Notes under the pieces: generated by a model | Told to the model about the DNA's origin: nothing | Databases searched by the model: none | What the model saw: only the letters and a program-made list of their open reading frames with translations | NCBI GenBank assembly: GCA_050633585.1 | Contig: JBOEGT010000008.1 | Span: forward strand, 1-64,000 | Source: CALKZN01 sp050633585 | GTDB taxonomy: Bacteria; Pseudomonadota; Gammaproteobacteria; Arenicellales; Arenicellaceae | Direction: 5' to 3' | DNA length: 64,000 nt | Program-made: the position numbers and the translations under genes | Shown here: positions 55,672 to 64,000 of the stretch, one piece after another | How positions within the stretch are numbered: position 1 is the first letter of the stretch | Layout: each line of letters opens with the position of its first letter

Positions 55672-56382
55672 CTAACAACTTTTACTAACAAAACAATCAC
55701 TACTCCCCAGTAATATTTCCGCCTCATCAACAGACATGTGAATGACGTCAGAATTTTCAGCCAGCTCCAACCATATCGCTTTTGAAAAAGACGCCTTTAG
55801 CCGCTGTTTCAAAATTTCACGGGTATTTTCAAACATCCAAGTTGGAACATTTGGATAATGATTATAAATTATTGCCCGTACGTCAATGTTTTTTGATCGA
55901 CACAACGCTAAACTCAACACAGTATGGTTAATAGAGCCCAGCCGCCCAGACGTTACCAAAACGACGGGTAATTTATTGTCTTGAATAAAATCTACAATCA
56001 TCGCTTTATTCGTTAGTGGCACACATAAACCGCCAGCACCTTCTACTAACAAATGATCAACTTGGCTCGCCAAAGACTCCATTTGTTTTTTTAAGTGCTG
56101 AATATCAATAGCTTGCTGGTCTTTCTCAGCAGCCAAATGCGGTGATGCCGGCAGAGTGAACCGATAAGGACAATGTTCATCTAAAGAGGCTTTATTAAAT
56201 GACTTTCCTACTATTTTTTCATGCATGAGTAAATCATTTGAAACACCCTCTGCACAACCTGTTTCAACAAGTTTTTGTGTATATAAGACGAACTGCAAAT
56301 CCAACAAACGTTTAGCCAGCGCTCCACAAGCATAGGTTTTCCCAATATCTGTATCAATACCGCTAATAAAAAGTGTTGTCAT
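55672..56382 (-). CDS. bioD: Dethiobiotin synthetase
   Basis: 236 residues. P-loop GIDTDIGKTYACGAL, and the VEGAGGLCVPL segment of the family. Closes the ureido ring of dethiobiotin from DAPA, CO2 and ATP. It follows bioC by 37 bases. Confidence 0.95.
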   Translation of the reverse strand: MTTLFISGIDTDIGKTYACGALAKRLLDLQFVLYTQKLVETGCAEGVSNDLLMHEKIVGKSFNKASLDEHCPYRFTLPASPHLAAEKDQQAIDIQHLKKQMESLASQVDHLLVEGAGGLCVPLTNKAMIVDFIQDNKLPVVLVTSGRLGSINHTVLSLALCRSKNIDVRAIIYNHYPNVPTWMFENTREILKQRLKASFSKAIWLELAENSDVIHMSVDEAEILLGSSDCFVSKSC

Positions 56383-56419
56383 CTTATCCTCCAGAGACTT
56401 TCAAACCCACGCCTATTCA

Positions 56420-57232
56420 TTATTTCTTCTGCGCGAAAATATAAATAGGCTCATAACTGAGCGGGTACTGACCATTTTGCGCAAACTTAGATGTATAGAG
56501 CTGCACAAATTGTTTCATTCTTGCTGGACTCCACTGCTGTCTTGCATTCCCATTAACCCCTGTATTGCGCAAATGTCGCAGGACATCTTCCACAGAATCA
56601 AACGTTAATGTAATCGTATGGGTTTGTATATTTTTGACAACAAATCGCTCATCCAACAAGTCCCGCCAATCATCATGATTTAGATAGGTTAAATCATGAC
56701 TAGTATTCTTCATCTCCACAGAGATTTCACGCAATTGAGAAAAGTGGCGAGTGCTAAAGCTACTCAACAACAACCAACCATTAGGAGCAAGGCATTGCTC
56801 AAGCCGGAGCAGCAGTGCAGACATATTATTCACCCACTGCAAAGCTGATGCGGAACACACTAAATGATGGTTACCGGGCAAAGGCAAGGTATTCACATCA
56901 CCCGCCAAGAAATCCCACGACAAATCACTACCCAACACCTTGGATATCATGTGTTCGACAACAGGCTCACAATCCTCGACCAAATCATTTAAAAGTAACT
57001 TTTTCACTTCACAATTTTCAAGCAAAGCCTTTGTCAAAAAACCAGTGCCACAACCTATTTCAAAGGCACTCTCAAACACTGCCGCTTGCTCGTTACTCGC
57101 AAACTCATCCAACAAGATTTTCACTAATGTTTGTGCGATTTCCAGTTGCACAAACGCATTGTCATCATATGTTTTCAATGATCGACTAAATGACTGATGC
57201 ACTTTTTCAAGTGAAGACTTAAGCTGAGACAT
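56420..57232 (-). CDS. bioC: Malonyl-ACP O-methyltransferase
   Basis: 270 residues. SAM-dependent methyltransferase with FEIGCGTGFLTKALL (motif I) and LVCSASALQWVNN. Methylates malonyl-ACP so that fatty-acid synthesis can build pimeloyl-ACP methyl ester. Sits 8 bases after bioG, its functional partner. Confidence 0.94.
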   Translation of the reverse strand: MSQLKSSLEKVHQSFSRSLKTYDDNAFVQLEIAQTLVKILLDEFASNEQAAVFESAFEIGCGTGFLTKALLENCEVKKLLLNDLVEDCEPVVEHMISKVLGSDLSWDFLAGDVNTLPLPGNHHLVCSASALQWVNNMSALLLRLEQCLAPNGWLLLSSFSTRHFSQLREISVEMKNTSHDLTYLNHDDWRDLLDERFVVKNIQTHTITLTFDSVEDVLRHLRNTGVNGNARQQWSPARMKQFVQLYTSKFAQNGQYPLSYEPIYIFAQKK

Positions 57233-57240
57233 AATAAAAC

Positions 57241-57945
57241 TTAGAGGTCATCAACAGGCTTGAACATAATGTCATCCCATGTTGACCATAACTGAAAAGG
57301 CGCATGTGGCGCATCGATATATTGAATAATGGCAGGCTCTTGGCACTGCTTATTATACGCGTTCCACGCACGACTAAGATTCTTGGGTGGAAAGATTTTA
57401 TCATGGTTCGCAATCCAAACCACATCCCAAACAGCAACAGAACTATGCTGTCGTTCCAAAATTTTTTGCAACTCATGCTTTTTAACATCCACATCAATTG
57501 TCAACTGCATGGGCAAGTTTAAACGACCAAAACATCGAGAAGAGAAATGCTGAAAACTTGCTTGAGACATCGTATCAATCGTTTTTTGCATAATTGGCTC
57601 AGGAATCCCTTGATAGCGATCAACCGGAAACATGCTTCCGTTTATAGCGACACAACGAGCAAACAATTGACTAAAAAACAATTGCCGATCTTCAGACAGC
57701 ATAGATAGCCACGTGGCAAATGCTGACACCCCAAATGACCATGCTAATAAATACCGATCCTGATAGTGAGTAATGTCAGGAAAGTCTAGATCCAACACCT
57801 GATAATCTGAAACGAATAACACATCGTATTGATCACTACTATCGGCCTGCAACAAATGATCAAATACATCATATGAAAACCCCCATCCGGAAAAAATCAC
57901 GATAACAGTCTGCGCAGATTCTTTTTTCAACCATTTGTAACGCAT
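57241..57945 (-). CDS. bioG: Pimeloyl-ACP methyl ester esterase BioG (DUF452)
   Basis: 234 residues. The DUF452/BioG family shape: short alpha/beta hydrolase with the nucleophile in LLAWSFGVSA (S70), candidate Asp in WIANHDKIFPP and candidate His in IDAPHAPFQL. Releases pimeloyl-ACP from its methyl ester, ending the BioC-started pathway. It differs from BioH, which has the GxSxG elbow GWSLGG. Lies 3 bases after bioF. Confidence 0.88.
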   Translation of the reverse strand: MRYKWLKKESAQTVIVIFSGWGFSYDVFDHLLQADSSDQYDVLFVSDYQVLDLDFPDITHYQDRYLLAWSFGVSAFATWLSMLSEDRQLFFSQLFARCVAINGSMFPVDRYQGIPEPIMQKTIDTMSQASFQHFSSRCFGRLNLPMQLTIDVDVKKHELQKILERQHSSVAVWDVVWIANHDKIFPPKNLSRAWNAYNKQCQEPAIIQYIDAPHAPFQLWSTWDDIMFKPVDDL

Positions 57946-57948
57946 CGG

Positions 57949-59136
57949 TTAACCCGCTTCAACATGATTCTTAGTGTACTCATCTAATACACTAACCACC
58001 GATTCCAAGCTTTGCTCAGGAATATTAGCGGTTATCGAGAACCTGACTCTTTCACTGCCTTTTTTAACCGTCGGAGAACGAATTGGCAACGCCAAAAAAC
58101 CCTCGCTTTCAAGCATCTTCGACAAAGAAACGACCGCCTCATTACCGGCTCTCAATAATGGCACGATATACGTCTCGCCTGAACAAGACTCACCAATACC
58201 ATTAAGGCTTGATCGAAAAGACCGCGTGAGCATCTGCAATTGCTGACGCTGGGGCACCAAATCAGACAATTGCTGCCATATATAATAATTCCACTCGATA
58301 TTAATGGGAGGCAAAGCTGTCGAAAATAGCCACGAGCGTGAAAAGTTAATCATGCTATTAATTAATATTTCATCCGCGACAACAAAACCTCCAACACCCG
58401 CCAACGCTTTACCAAAAACACCAACGATGACATCAACATCTTCTATCAACCCGAGGCTTTCAGTGAGCCCCAAACCTTGCTGGCCAAAGCAACCCACCGC
58501 ATGCGCTTCATCAACATACAAAAACGCTGCATAACGCTTTTTCAACTCCACCAATTCACGTAAAGGAGCGACATCACCATCCATACTAAACACAGACTCG
58601 GTCACCAGCCAAATGCGCTCATACTGGCCAGAATAACGCTGCAACAAAGTATCTAGTTGCGCCATATCATTATGGGCGAAACGTTTAAAGTGAGCGCTAC
58701 CTAAACGCAAACCATCAATAATACTGGCATGCACAAGCTTATCTGCCAAGATCAAGTCATCCTTATCCGTCACTGCTGGCAAGATGCCGCTATTAGCATG
58801 ATACCCACTGTTAAATATCAACGCTTGATCTTTACCATAGTCCCTAGCAATTTCACTTTCCAACGATTGATGAATCAATGATGTTCCAGTAAGCGGCCTA
58901 GACGATGACGCACTCATCCAATGATTTCTTTGAGTCACATCAATAGTATTAAAAAAATTTTCGAGTACCGATTGATCCGCAGCCAGACCTAAATAATCAT
59001 TACTTGAAAAATTCACTAATTGACCACCCCCCTCTTCATTCGACGCATGAAAAGATTTCACATGCAATGGTCGGCTCTTCCTCAAGCCATCAACTGCGCG
59101 CAACGCGTCTAATTTTTGTTTTAAATGATCAAACAT
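57949..59136 (-). CDS. bioF: 8-amino-7-oxononanoate synthase
   Basis: 395 residues, PLP-dependent alpha-oxoamine synthase. PLP Lys in GVFGKALAGVGGF, cofactor-binding VDEAHAVGCFG and substrate segment NFSSNDYLGLA. Condenses pimeloyl-ACP with alanine. It is 87 bases after bioA. Confidence 0.96.
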   Translation of the reverse strand: MFDHLKQKLDALRAVDGLRKSRPLHVKSFHASNEEGGGQLVNFSSNDYLGLAADQSVLENFFNTIDVTQRNHWMSASSSRPLTGTSLIHQSLESEIARDYGKDQALIFNSGYHANSGILPAVTDKDDLILADKLVHASIIDGLRLGSAHFKRFAHNDMAQLDTLLQRYSGQYERIWLVTESVFSMDGDVAPLRELVELKKRYAAFLYVDEAHAVGCFGQQGLGLTESLGLIEDVDVIVGVFGKALAGVGGFVVADEILINSMINFSRSWLFSTALPPINIEWNYYIWQQLSDLVPQRQQLQMLTRSFRSSLNGIGESCSGETYIVPLLRAGNEAVVSLSKMLESEGFLALPIRSPTVKKGSERVRFSITANIPEQSLESVVSVLDEYTKNHVEAG

Positions 59137-59223
59137 TCAGTTTTTTTGGTCGTTTTTTATGACAAGCAACACGATAGTAATTTAACAAGAGTTTACCGCT
59201 GAAATGACAACAGTAGATAGCCC

Positions 59224-60499
59224 CTACAGCATTTTAGCCAGCTCAATCATTGCCCGTGCTATTTTTGATAACTGAGTGCGACTCACTATATAAGGCGGCA
59301 TCGCATAAATACATCGACCAAAAGGCCGCAACCACACGCCTAAATGCTGACACAGTGAATGCGCTTGATTAGCATCCACAATATGCTTCATTTCAATCAC
59401 GCCAATCCCACCTAACACCCGCACCTTTGCCACATTAGGCAATTGCTCAGCCTCTTGCAATTCTATTCTTAATTGAGATTCAATCTGCAGGATTTGTTGA
59501 CGCCAATTTTGTGCTCGCAACAAACCCAAGCTTGCATTGCCTGCCGCACAAGCAAGTGGATTCCCCATAAATGTTGGACCATGCATTAATACCCCAGGAC
59601 TACGACTTCCGATCCCTTGCGCCACTTTATCCGTGGTCATAGTCGCGGCTAAAGACATGTAGCCACCAGTTAGCGCCTTCCCAACACAAACAATATCCGC
59701 ATCAATATCACAAAAATCTGCCGCAAAAAGCTCACCTGTCCTGCCAAAACCTGTCGCTATTTCATCAAAAATCAACAACGCACCATTTTCATCGCAGATA
59801 GATCGGCATTGATTTAGATATTCAGGGTGATAAAAATACATACCGCCAGCACCTTGAACAACTGGCTCTAGGATAACAGCCGCAATGCTTTCTCTTGATT
59901 GATCAAACATAGCCCTCAATTCGCCAATGCCGTTTAGCGCGTCATCCTCAACCCATTCATCATCAAACGCAATAGGGGGTTGCTTGACGAAAAACTCGAC
60001 TGGCAACACACCTTTGAATAAATGATGCATGCCAGTGTCTGGATCACAAACACTCATTGCGCGCCAAGTATCACCATGGTAACCAGAACGAATCGTCAGG
60101 AACTTGTTCTTACTTTCGTACCCTGTTGAATATTGATATTGTTGCGCCATTTTCATTGCCACTTCAACAGCGATAGAACCCGAATCAGCAAGGAAAACTT
60201 TAGAGAAATCACCCGCCTTTAATTCAAGTAATTGACGAACCAACTCAATGGCAGGCTCATGCGTCAAACCTCCAAACATCACATGAGAAAAACGATCGAC
60301 CTGCTCTTTGACGGCAGCGTTCATTTCAGGGTGGTTATAGCCATGAATNNGACATGGCATCAATCAGCTTACTGCCATCATCAAGGTGTAATTCCACACC
60401 CTCTGCATGCTTTACTAAAAAGGTTTTTGCAGATTTAATGGGATGATCATAAGGATGCCATACATGCTTATGATCAAACTCACTTGGCGATAAAGCCAT
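59224..60499 (-). CDS. bioA: Adenosylmethionine-8-amino-7-oxononanoate aminotransferase (split by assembly gap)
   Basis: About 425 codons from ATG 60499 (MALSPSEFDHKHVWHPYDHP). Two N at 60349-60350 interrupt the coding sequence just where the family has a conserved SSWWAA stretch before IHGYNHPEMN; roughly 11 bases are missing, which puts the two halves in different frames. This is an assembly gap, not evidence of a pseudogene. PLP Lys in VCVGKALTGGYMSLAA. Transfers an amino group from SAM to KAPA. Confidence 0.93.
60349..60350. other. Assembly gap (two N) inside bioA
   Basis: The only ambiguous bases in the window. They replace a longer stretch: alignment to the BioA family requires about 13 bases between the flanking DAMS and IHGYNHP codons, so the placeholder is shorter than the true sequence. 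Confidence 0.95.
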
Positions 60500-60510
60500 A
60501 AAAAACGTCT

Positions 60511-61578
60511 TTAGACCGCTTTTGCTTCAGACAAATTTTGAACTTCAACGGGAATGCTTTCAACATCATTAGACACACCATGAATAGGGCAAGGATTATG
60601 TTCAGCATCGGACATATCAACACCTTCAGGAATTAATCGCTTGATACCTAACTTTTGCATCAAAGCCATATCATCGTTTTCACTAGGGTTAGGTGTAGTC
60701 AATAATTTTTCGCCATAGAAAATAGAATTTGCACCAGCAAAAAATGCCATGGCTTGCATCTCTTCGCTCATTTCCTCTCGACCGGCCGACAATCGAACCG
60801 CCGCTTTAGGCATCAAAATTCGTGCTGTTGCGATTACGCGAACAAAATCAAATTTATCAACAGGCTCTTCATCGGCTAACGGTGTTCCTTTCACCCGAAC
60901 CAATTGATTAATAGGAACTGATTCAGGGTGTTGCTTTAGATTCGCTAACTGCATTAGCAAACCCGCACGATCCCCGTCTTCCTCTCCCAAACCAACAATA
61001 CCACCACTACAGACTTTAATATTCGCGTTCTGTACATTCTCAATGGTATTCAAGCGATCTTGATACGTTCGCGTCGTAATAATTTTATCGTAATGCTCTT
61101 CAGAGGTATCTAAATTATGATTGTAATAATCCAAACCCGCTTCAGCAAAATGATCTGCTTGGTCAGGCGATAACATACCGAGAGTCATACACGTCTCCAT
61201 ACCTAAGCCTTTCACTTGCTTAACCATTTCCATCAACTTTGGCATATCACGATCTTTGGGGCTTCGCCATGCTGCTCCCATACAGAATCGGCTAGCACCC
61301 GATTTTTTGGCCGCTTTTGCTTGATCAATCACTGACTTCACTTCCATTAGCGCTTCAGTATCAAGGTCGGTGTTATAACGAATACTCTGTGGGCAATACG
61401 TACAATCTTCAGGACATGTGCCCGTCTTAATCGACAGTAATTGACTAATTTGCACCGCGTTAGGATCGTGAAATTCACGATGTACCGTTTGCGCTTCGAA
61501 CAGCAAGTCATTCATGGGTTTTTGCATGATCGCGAGCACTTCTTCACGAGTCCAGTTATTTCTAATTTCTGTTGGCAC
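60511..61578 (-). CDS. bioB: Biotin synthase
   Basis: 355 residues, radical-SAM enzyme that inserts sulfur into dethiobiotin. The [4Fe-4S] site is C55-PED-C59-TY-C62. GTG start at 61578 with GAGG 7 bases upstream. First gene of bioB-A-F-G-C-D; a good promoter lies about 66 bases upstream. Confidence 0.96.
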   Translation of the reverse strand: MPTEIRNNWTREEVLAIMQKPMNDLLFEAQTVHREFHDPNAVQISQLLSIKTGTCPEDCTYCPQSIRYNTDLDTEALMEVKSVIDQAKAAKKSGASRFCMGAAWRSPKDRDMPKLMEMVKQVKGLGMETCMTLGMLSPDQADHFAEAGLDYYNHNLDTSEEHYDKIITTRTYQDRLNTIENVQNANIKVCSGGIVGLGEEDGDRAGLLMQLANLKQHPESVPINQLVRVKGTPLADEEPVDKFDFVRVIATARILMPKAAVRLSAGREEMSEEMQAMAFFAGANSIFYGEKLLTTPNPSENDDMALMQKLGIKRLIPEGVDMSDAEHNPCPIHGVSNDVESIPVEVQNLSEAKAV

Positions 61579-61643
61579 GTTGAAACCTCAATACCTATTT
61601 GAATTTATGTCGTCATTCATTTAAAAAACGATCTAATCTGCGA

Positions 61644-61672
61644 ATTATAGGCCTTCGCGTGAACAGTGTCAT
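61644..61672 (-). promoter_or_regulatory. Promoter of the biotin operon
   Basis: On the minus strand: -35 ATGACA at 61672-61667 (one mismatch), 17-base spacer, perfect -10 TATAAT at 61649-61644, upstream of bioB. No E. coli-type BirA palindrome overlaps it. Confidence 0.6.
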
Positions 61673-61756
61673 CAGGAAGACTACTTAACAATACTTTCAA
61701 TATCATAATTTTTATAGATTACAGAAAAATCCTGACATTAGATCGCCTAAATCACA

Positions 61757-63181
61757 CTAAATACCCAAAGACTCGTAAGAACTAACGATGCGTTCAATCG
61801 CAATAATCATCGCCGCGGTTCGCAGGTCAGGAATATTATCATCCGCATGCCAACGATCACTAATAGACTGGTATGTTTGACACATCACATCCTCCAAACC
61901 TGAACGCACCAAGTCAATTTCTGAAGGGCCCGTCATAATTTCATTCAATAACTCTTGTGGAAATTTTTTACCTGTCATCTGCTCAATGCCAGAAACAAGC
62001 TTATGAGTTTTCCGTTCATGCTGGCGGCGTTGTAATCTGCCAAAACGAATATGGCCAATATTTTTAACCCACTCAAAATAAGATACCGTCACGCCACCGG
62101 AATTTGCATATAAATCAGGAATAATCAAACAACCTTTATCACGTAAAATTTGGTTTGCTTCATACGTAATAGGACCATTTGCAGCCTCTATAATGACTTT
62201 CGCCTTGATATTCATCGCATTACGAGAGTCTATTACCCCCTCCAATGCAGCTGGAATTAAAATATCACAATCCGCTTCCAAACCAGATTTCGAATCACTG
62301 TGATAACCTTCATAGCCTTTACACCCGCTATTTTCAGTTATATAAGCAGATAAATCGTCAATATCAATACCCCGCTCATTAAACACCATCCCATCTCGTT
62401 CTAGAACATGAGTAATTAAACAACCATCCTCTTTAGCCAAAAATTTTGCAGCATGGTAGCCGACATTCCCCAACCCTTGAACCGCAACACGCTTTCCACT
62501 TAAATCTCCGGTCACACCCGCAAATGTTAAGTCCTTGCTATGTCTAAACGCTTCTTGCAAAGCATATTGAACTCCTCGCCCAGTCGCTTCTACACGGCCT
62601 CGAATTCCACCCTTACTAACAGGCTTGCCCGTAACACAGGCCCAAGTATTTAAATCATTAGGATTCAAGCGCTTATATTCATCGGCCATCCAAGCCATTT
62701 CGCGCTCACCGGTTCCCATATCTGGCGCTGGAACATTTTGTGCTGGGCTAATTAAATCACGCTTGGCTAATTCTTGAGTAAAACGACGCGTAATTTTCTC
62801 TAATTCATTAGGCTCCCATTTAGACGGATCAATAATCAATCCACCCTTAGAACCACCAAAAGGCACTTCTACTAAGGCGCATTTATATGTCATTAATGCC
62901 GCTAAAGCCTCTACTTCGTTTTGATTAACATGAATAGCAAACCGAATCCCTCCTTTCACAGGCTCTCTATGCTCTGAATGAACACTGCGATACCCAGTAA
63001 AAGTAAATAACTTGCCTCTCAACCTAACGCCAAAACGGACAATATAGGTAGAGTTAGCAACCTTAATTTTCTCCTTCAAACCGTCTGGCACATGGATAAT
63101 ACTGGCAGCTTCTTCAAATATTTGCTCAACTGAAGATAAAAAATCACTATCGTGCTTATCAAGCGTTGTATTCGTTTTCAT
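61757..63181 (-). CDS. gdhA: Glutamate dehydrogenase
   Basis: 474 residues, Glu/Leu/Phe/Val dehydrogenase family. Catalytic and substrate regions KGGIRFAIHVNQNEVEALA and CALVEVPFGGSKGG, then a Rossmann dinucleotide domain (VQGLGNVGYHAAKFL). Interconverts glutamate and 2-oxoglutarate with ammonia. Coenzyme preference cannot be told. 45 bases after the oadB stop in the same direction, so co-transcription is likely. Confidence 0.92.
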   Translation of the reverse strand: MKTNTTLDKHDSDFLSSVEQIFEEAASIIHVPDGLKEKIKVANSTYIVRFGVRLRGKLFTFTGYRSVHSEHREPVKGGIRFAIHVNQNEVEALAALMTYKCALVEVPFGGSKGGLIIDPSKWEPNELEKITRRFTQELAKRDLISPAQNVPAPDMGTGEREMAWMADEYKRLNPNDLNTWACVTGKPVSKGGIRGRVEATGRGVQYALQEAFRHSKDLTFAGVTGDLSGKRVAVQGLGNVGYHAAKFLAKEDGCLITHVLERDGMVFNERGIDIDDLSAYITENSGCKGYEGYHSDSKSGLEADCDILIPAALEGVIDSRNAMNIKAKVIIEAANGPITYEANQILRDKGCLIIPDLYANSGGVTVSYFEWVKNIGHIRFGRLQRRQHERKTHKLVSGIEQMTGKKFPQELLNEIMTGPSEIDLVRSGLEDVMCQTYQSISDRWHADDNIPDLRTAAMIIAIERIVSSYESLGI

Positions 63182-63226
63182 GAGTTTTATATCAATTTAT
63201 ATATCTTTTATTTACGTTAAATACTG

Positions 63227-64000
63227 TTATCCCAGGACGGACAGCAAAATACCAGCGGCAACAGCGGAGCCAATAACACCTGCCAAATTAGGACCAATGG
63301 CATGCATCAGCAAGAAGTTATGAGGGTTCGCTTCTAGACCAACCCTATTAGCGACTCTTGCAGCCATTGGAACCGCTGAAACACCTGCTGCACCAATCAG
63401 AGGATTAATGGGGTGTCGAGAAAATTTATTCATCACCTTTGCCATCAAAACGCCACTCGCTGTACCGACACAAAACGCAACTGCTCCCAGTCCTAAAATA
63501 CCCAATGTTTCGACATTTAAAAATTTATCTGCTGACATCTTCGAGCCAACGGCCAAACCAAGAAATATCGTCACCGTATTCATGATTTCATTTTGTGCCG
63601 CATTACTCAGGCGTTCAACAACACCACTCACGCGTAAAATATTACCAAAGCACAGCATACCAATCAAAGGTAGTGACGCAGGAATAAATAAAGCTGTCAC
63701 TCCCAAAACAACAAACGGGAACAATAATTGCTCAAGCTTACTCACTTCACGCAACTGCTTCATTTTAATAGCTCTTTCTTCTTTCGTCGTAAGCGCTCGC
63801 ATAATTGGTGGTTGAATAATCGGGACTAAGGCCATGTATGAATAGGCGGCTACAGCAATGGCGCCTAATAACTCTGGTGCAAGCCTACTTGCCAAGAAAA
63901 TAGCCGTGGGGCCGTCTGCTCCACCAATAATAGCGATTGCAGCCGCATCTTGCATACTGAAATCAAAACCCGGCACCGCATTCAAAGCTATTGCGCCAAT
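63227..64000 (-). CDS. oadB: Oxaloacetate decarboxylase, sodium-pump subunit beta (N-terminus beyond window)
   Basis: At least 257 residues of the C-terminal part; the frame stays open to the window edge and the true start lies beyond base 64000. Signature IAIIGGADGPTAIF plus hydrophobic segments such as LLGAIAVAAYSYMALVPII. The beta subunit is the membrane channel that couples decarboxylation of oxaloacetate (or a related acid) to Na+ export. The alpha and gamma subunits should lie just outside the window. Confidence 0.93.
   Translation of the reverse strand: MGAIALNAVPGFDFSMQDAAAIAIIGGADGPTAIFLASRLAPELLGAIAVAAYSYMALVPIIQPPIMRALTTKEERAIKMKQLREVSKLEQLLFPFVVLGVTALFIPASLPLIGMLCFGNILRVSGVVERLSNAAQNEIMNTVTIFLGLAVGSKMSADKFLNVETLGILGLGAVAFCVGTASGVLMAKVMNKFSRHPINPLIGAAGVSAVPMAARVANRVGLEANPHNFLLMHAIGPNLAGVIGSAVAAGILLSVLG

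Noticed and set aside
59224..60499. bioA as a frameshifted pseudogene
   Set aside because: The frame change coincides exactly with two N and both flanks keep conserved BioA residues, so an assembly gap explains it.
61700..61720. BioR-like site (TTATAGATTA) near the bioB promoter
   Set aside because: One mismatch to the alphaproteobacterial BioR motif in an AT-rich region, outside the -35/-10 region, and no bioR-type gene in view; chance match is likely.

Overview
This window looks like a chromosomal segment of a marine, low-GC gammaproteobacterium. Gene content and order (mla / yrbG-kdsD-kdsC-lptCAB-rpoN-hpf-rapZ, petABC-sspAB, hslVU) are gammaproteobacterial. The AT-rich sequence, an oxaloacetate decarboxylase beta subunit (a sodium-pump component), RND pumps and an RTX lipase would suit the Cycloclasticus / Methylophaga / Piscirickettsiaceae area. 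That genus-level placement is inference from memory, not computed. No tRNA, rRNA, CRISPR array, insertion sequence or prophage was recognised.

Layout. (1) 1-6535, minus strand: the first 1999 codons of a giant RTX protein with an N-terminal class-3-type lipase domain, preceded with a 3-base gap by a small lipoprotein gene; the C-terminus lies outside the window. (2) 6838-8891: a zinc-ribbon, membrane-anchored trypsin-like protease and an SCO1/SenC copper chaperone. (3) 8953-17360, minus strand: mlaF-mlaE-mlaD-mlaC-ibaG-grxD-murA-hisG-hisC-hisD, an outer-membrane lipid transport, Fe-S, peptidoglycan and histidine string in which mlaB is missing. (4) 17684-28760, plus strand: yrbG, Kdo synthesis (kdsD, kdsC), LPS export (lptC, lptA, lptB), rpoN, hpf, rapZ (ptsN absent), mgtE, then an LpxD-like acyltransferase with a DUF374 acyltransferase. 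(5) 28780-40040: argB, then a tripartite RND efflux locus (NodT-type outer membrane lipoprotein, adaptor, permease 1), an opposing gene of unknown function, and a second paralogous RND permease. (6) 40213-43544: a secreted HELAH metallopeptidase candidate, a Lin0512-family protein, a 56-residue lipoprotein that I found by eye, and a dCache-GGDEF diguanylate cyclase. (7) 43576-54869: pdxH, hslU, hslV, sspB, sspA, petC, petB, petA, rep, a zinc-ribbon protein (plus strand), folD, hisE, hisI. (8) 55015-61578: a biotin operon bioB-bioA-bioF-bioG-bioC-bioD followed by an unknown ORF; bioA is interrupted by a two-N assembly gap. (9) 61757-64000: a glutamate dehydrogenase and the C-terminal part of oxaloacetate decarboxylase subunit beta.

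How the parts work together: much of the window is cell-envelope biology. Mla keeps phospholipids out of the outer leaflet, the Kds/Lpt genes make and export LPS, MurA starts peptidoglycan synthesis, and the LpxD-like/DUF374 pair may modify envelope lipid. The rest is core metabolism (His, Arg, biotin, one-carbon, PLP), respiration (bc1, Sco) and protein quality control (HslVU, SspB, Hpf).

The most interesting signals are the RTX-lipase plus lipoprotein pair (possible toxin/immunity or chaperone pair), the structured RNA-like element upstream of rapZ where ptsN would normally sit, the protease with a helical insertion between catalytic His and Asp, the unknown gene between two RND permeases, and the candidate degenerate AAA-type ORF closing the biotin operon. 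Start sites were re-read from the sequence; several genes begin with GTG or TTG.
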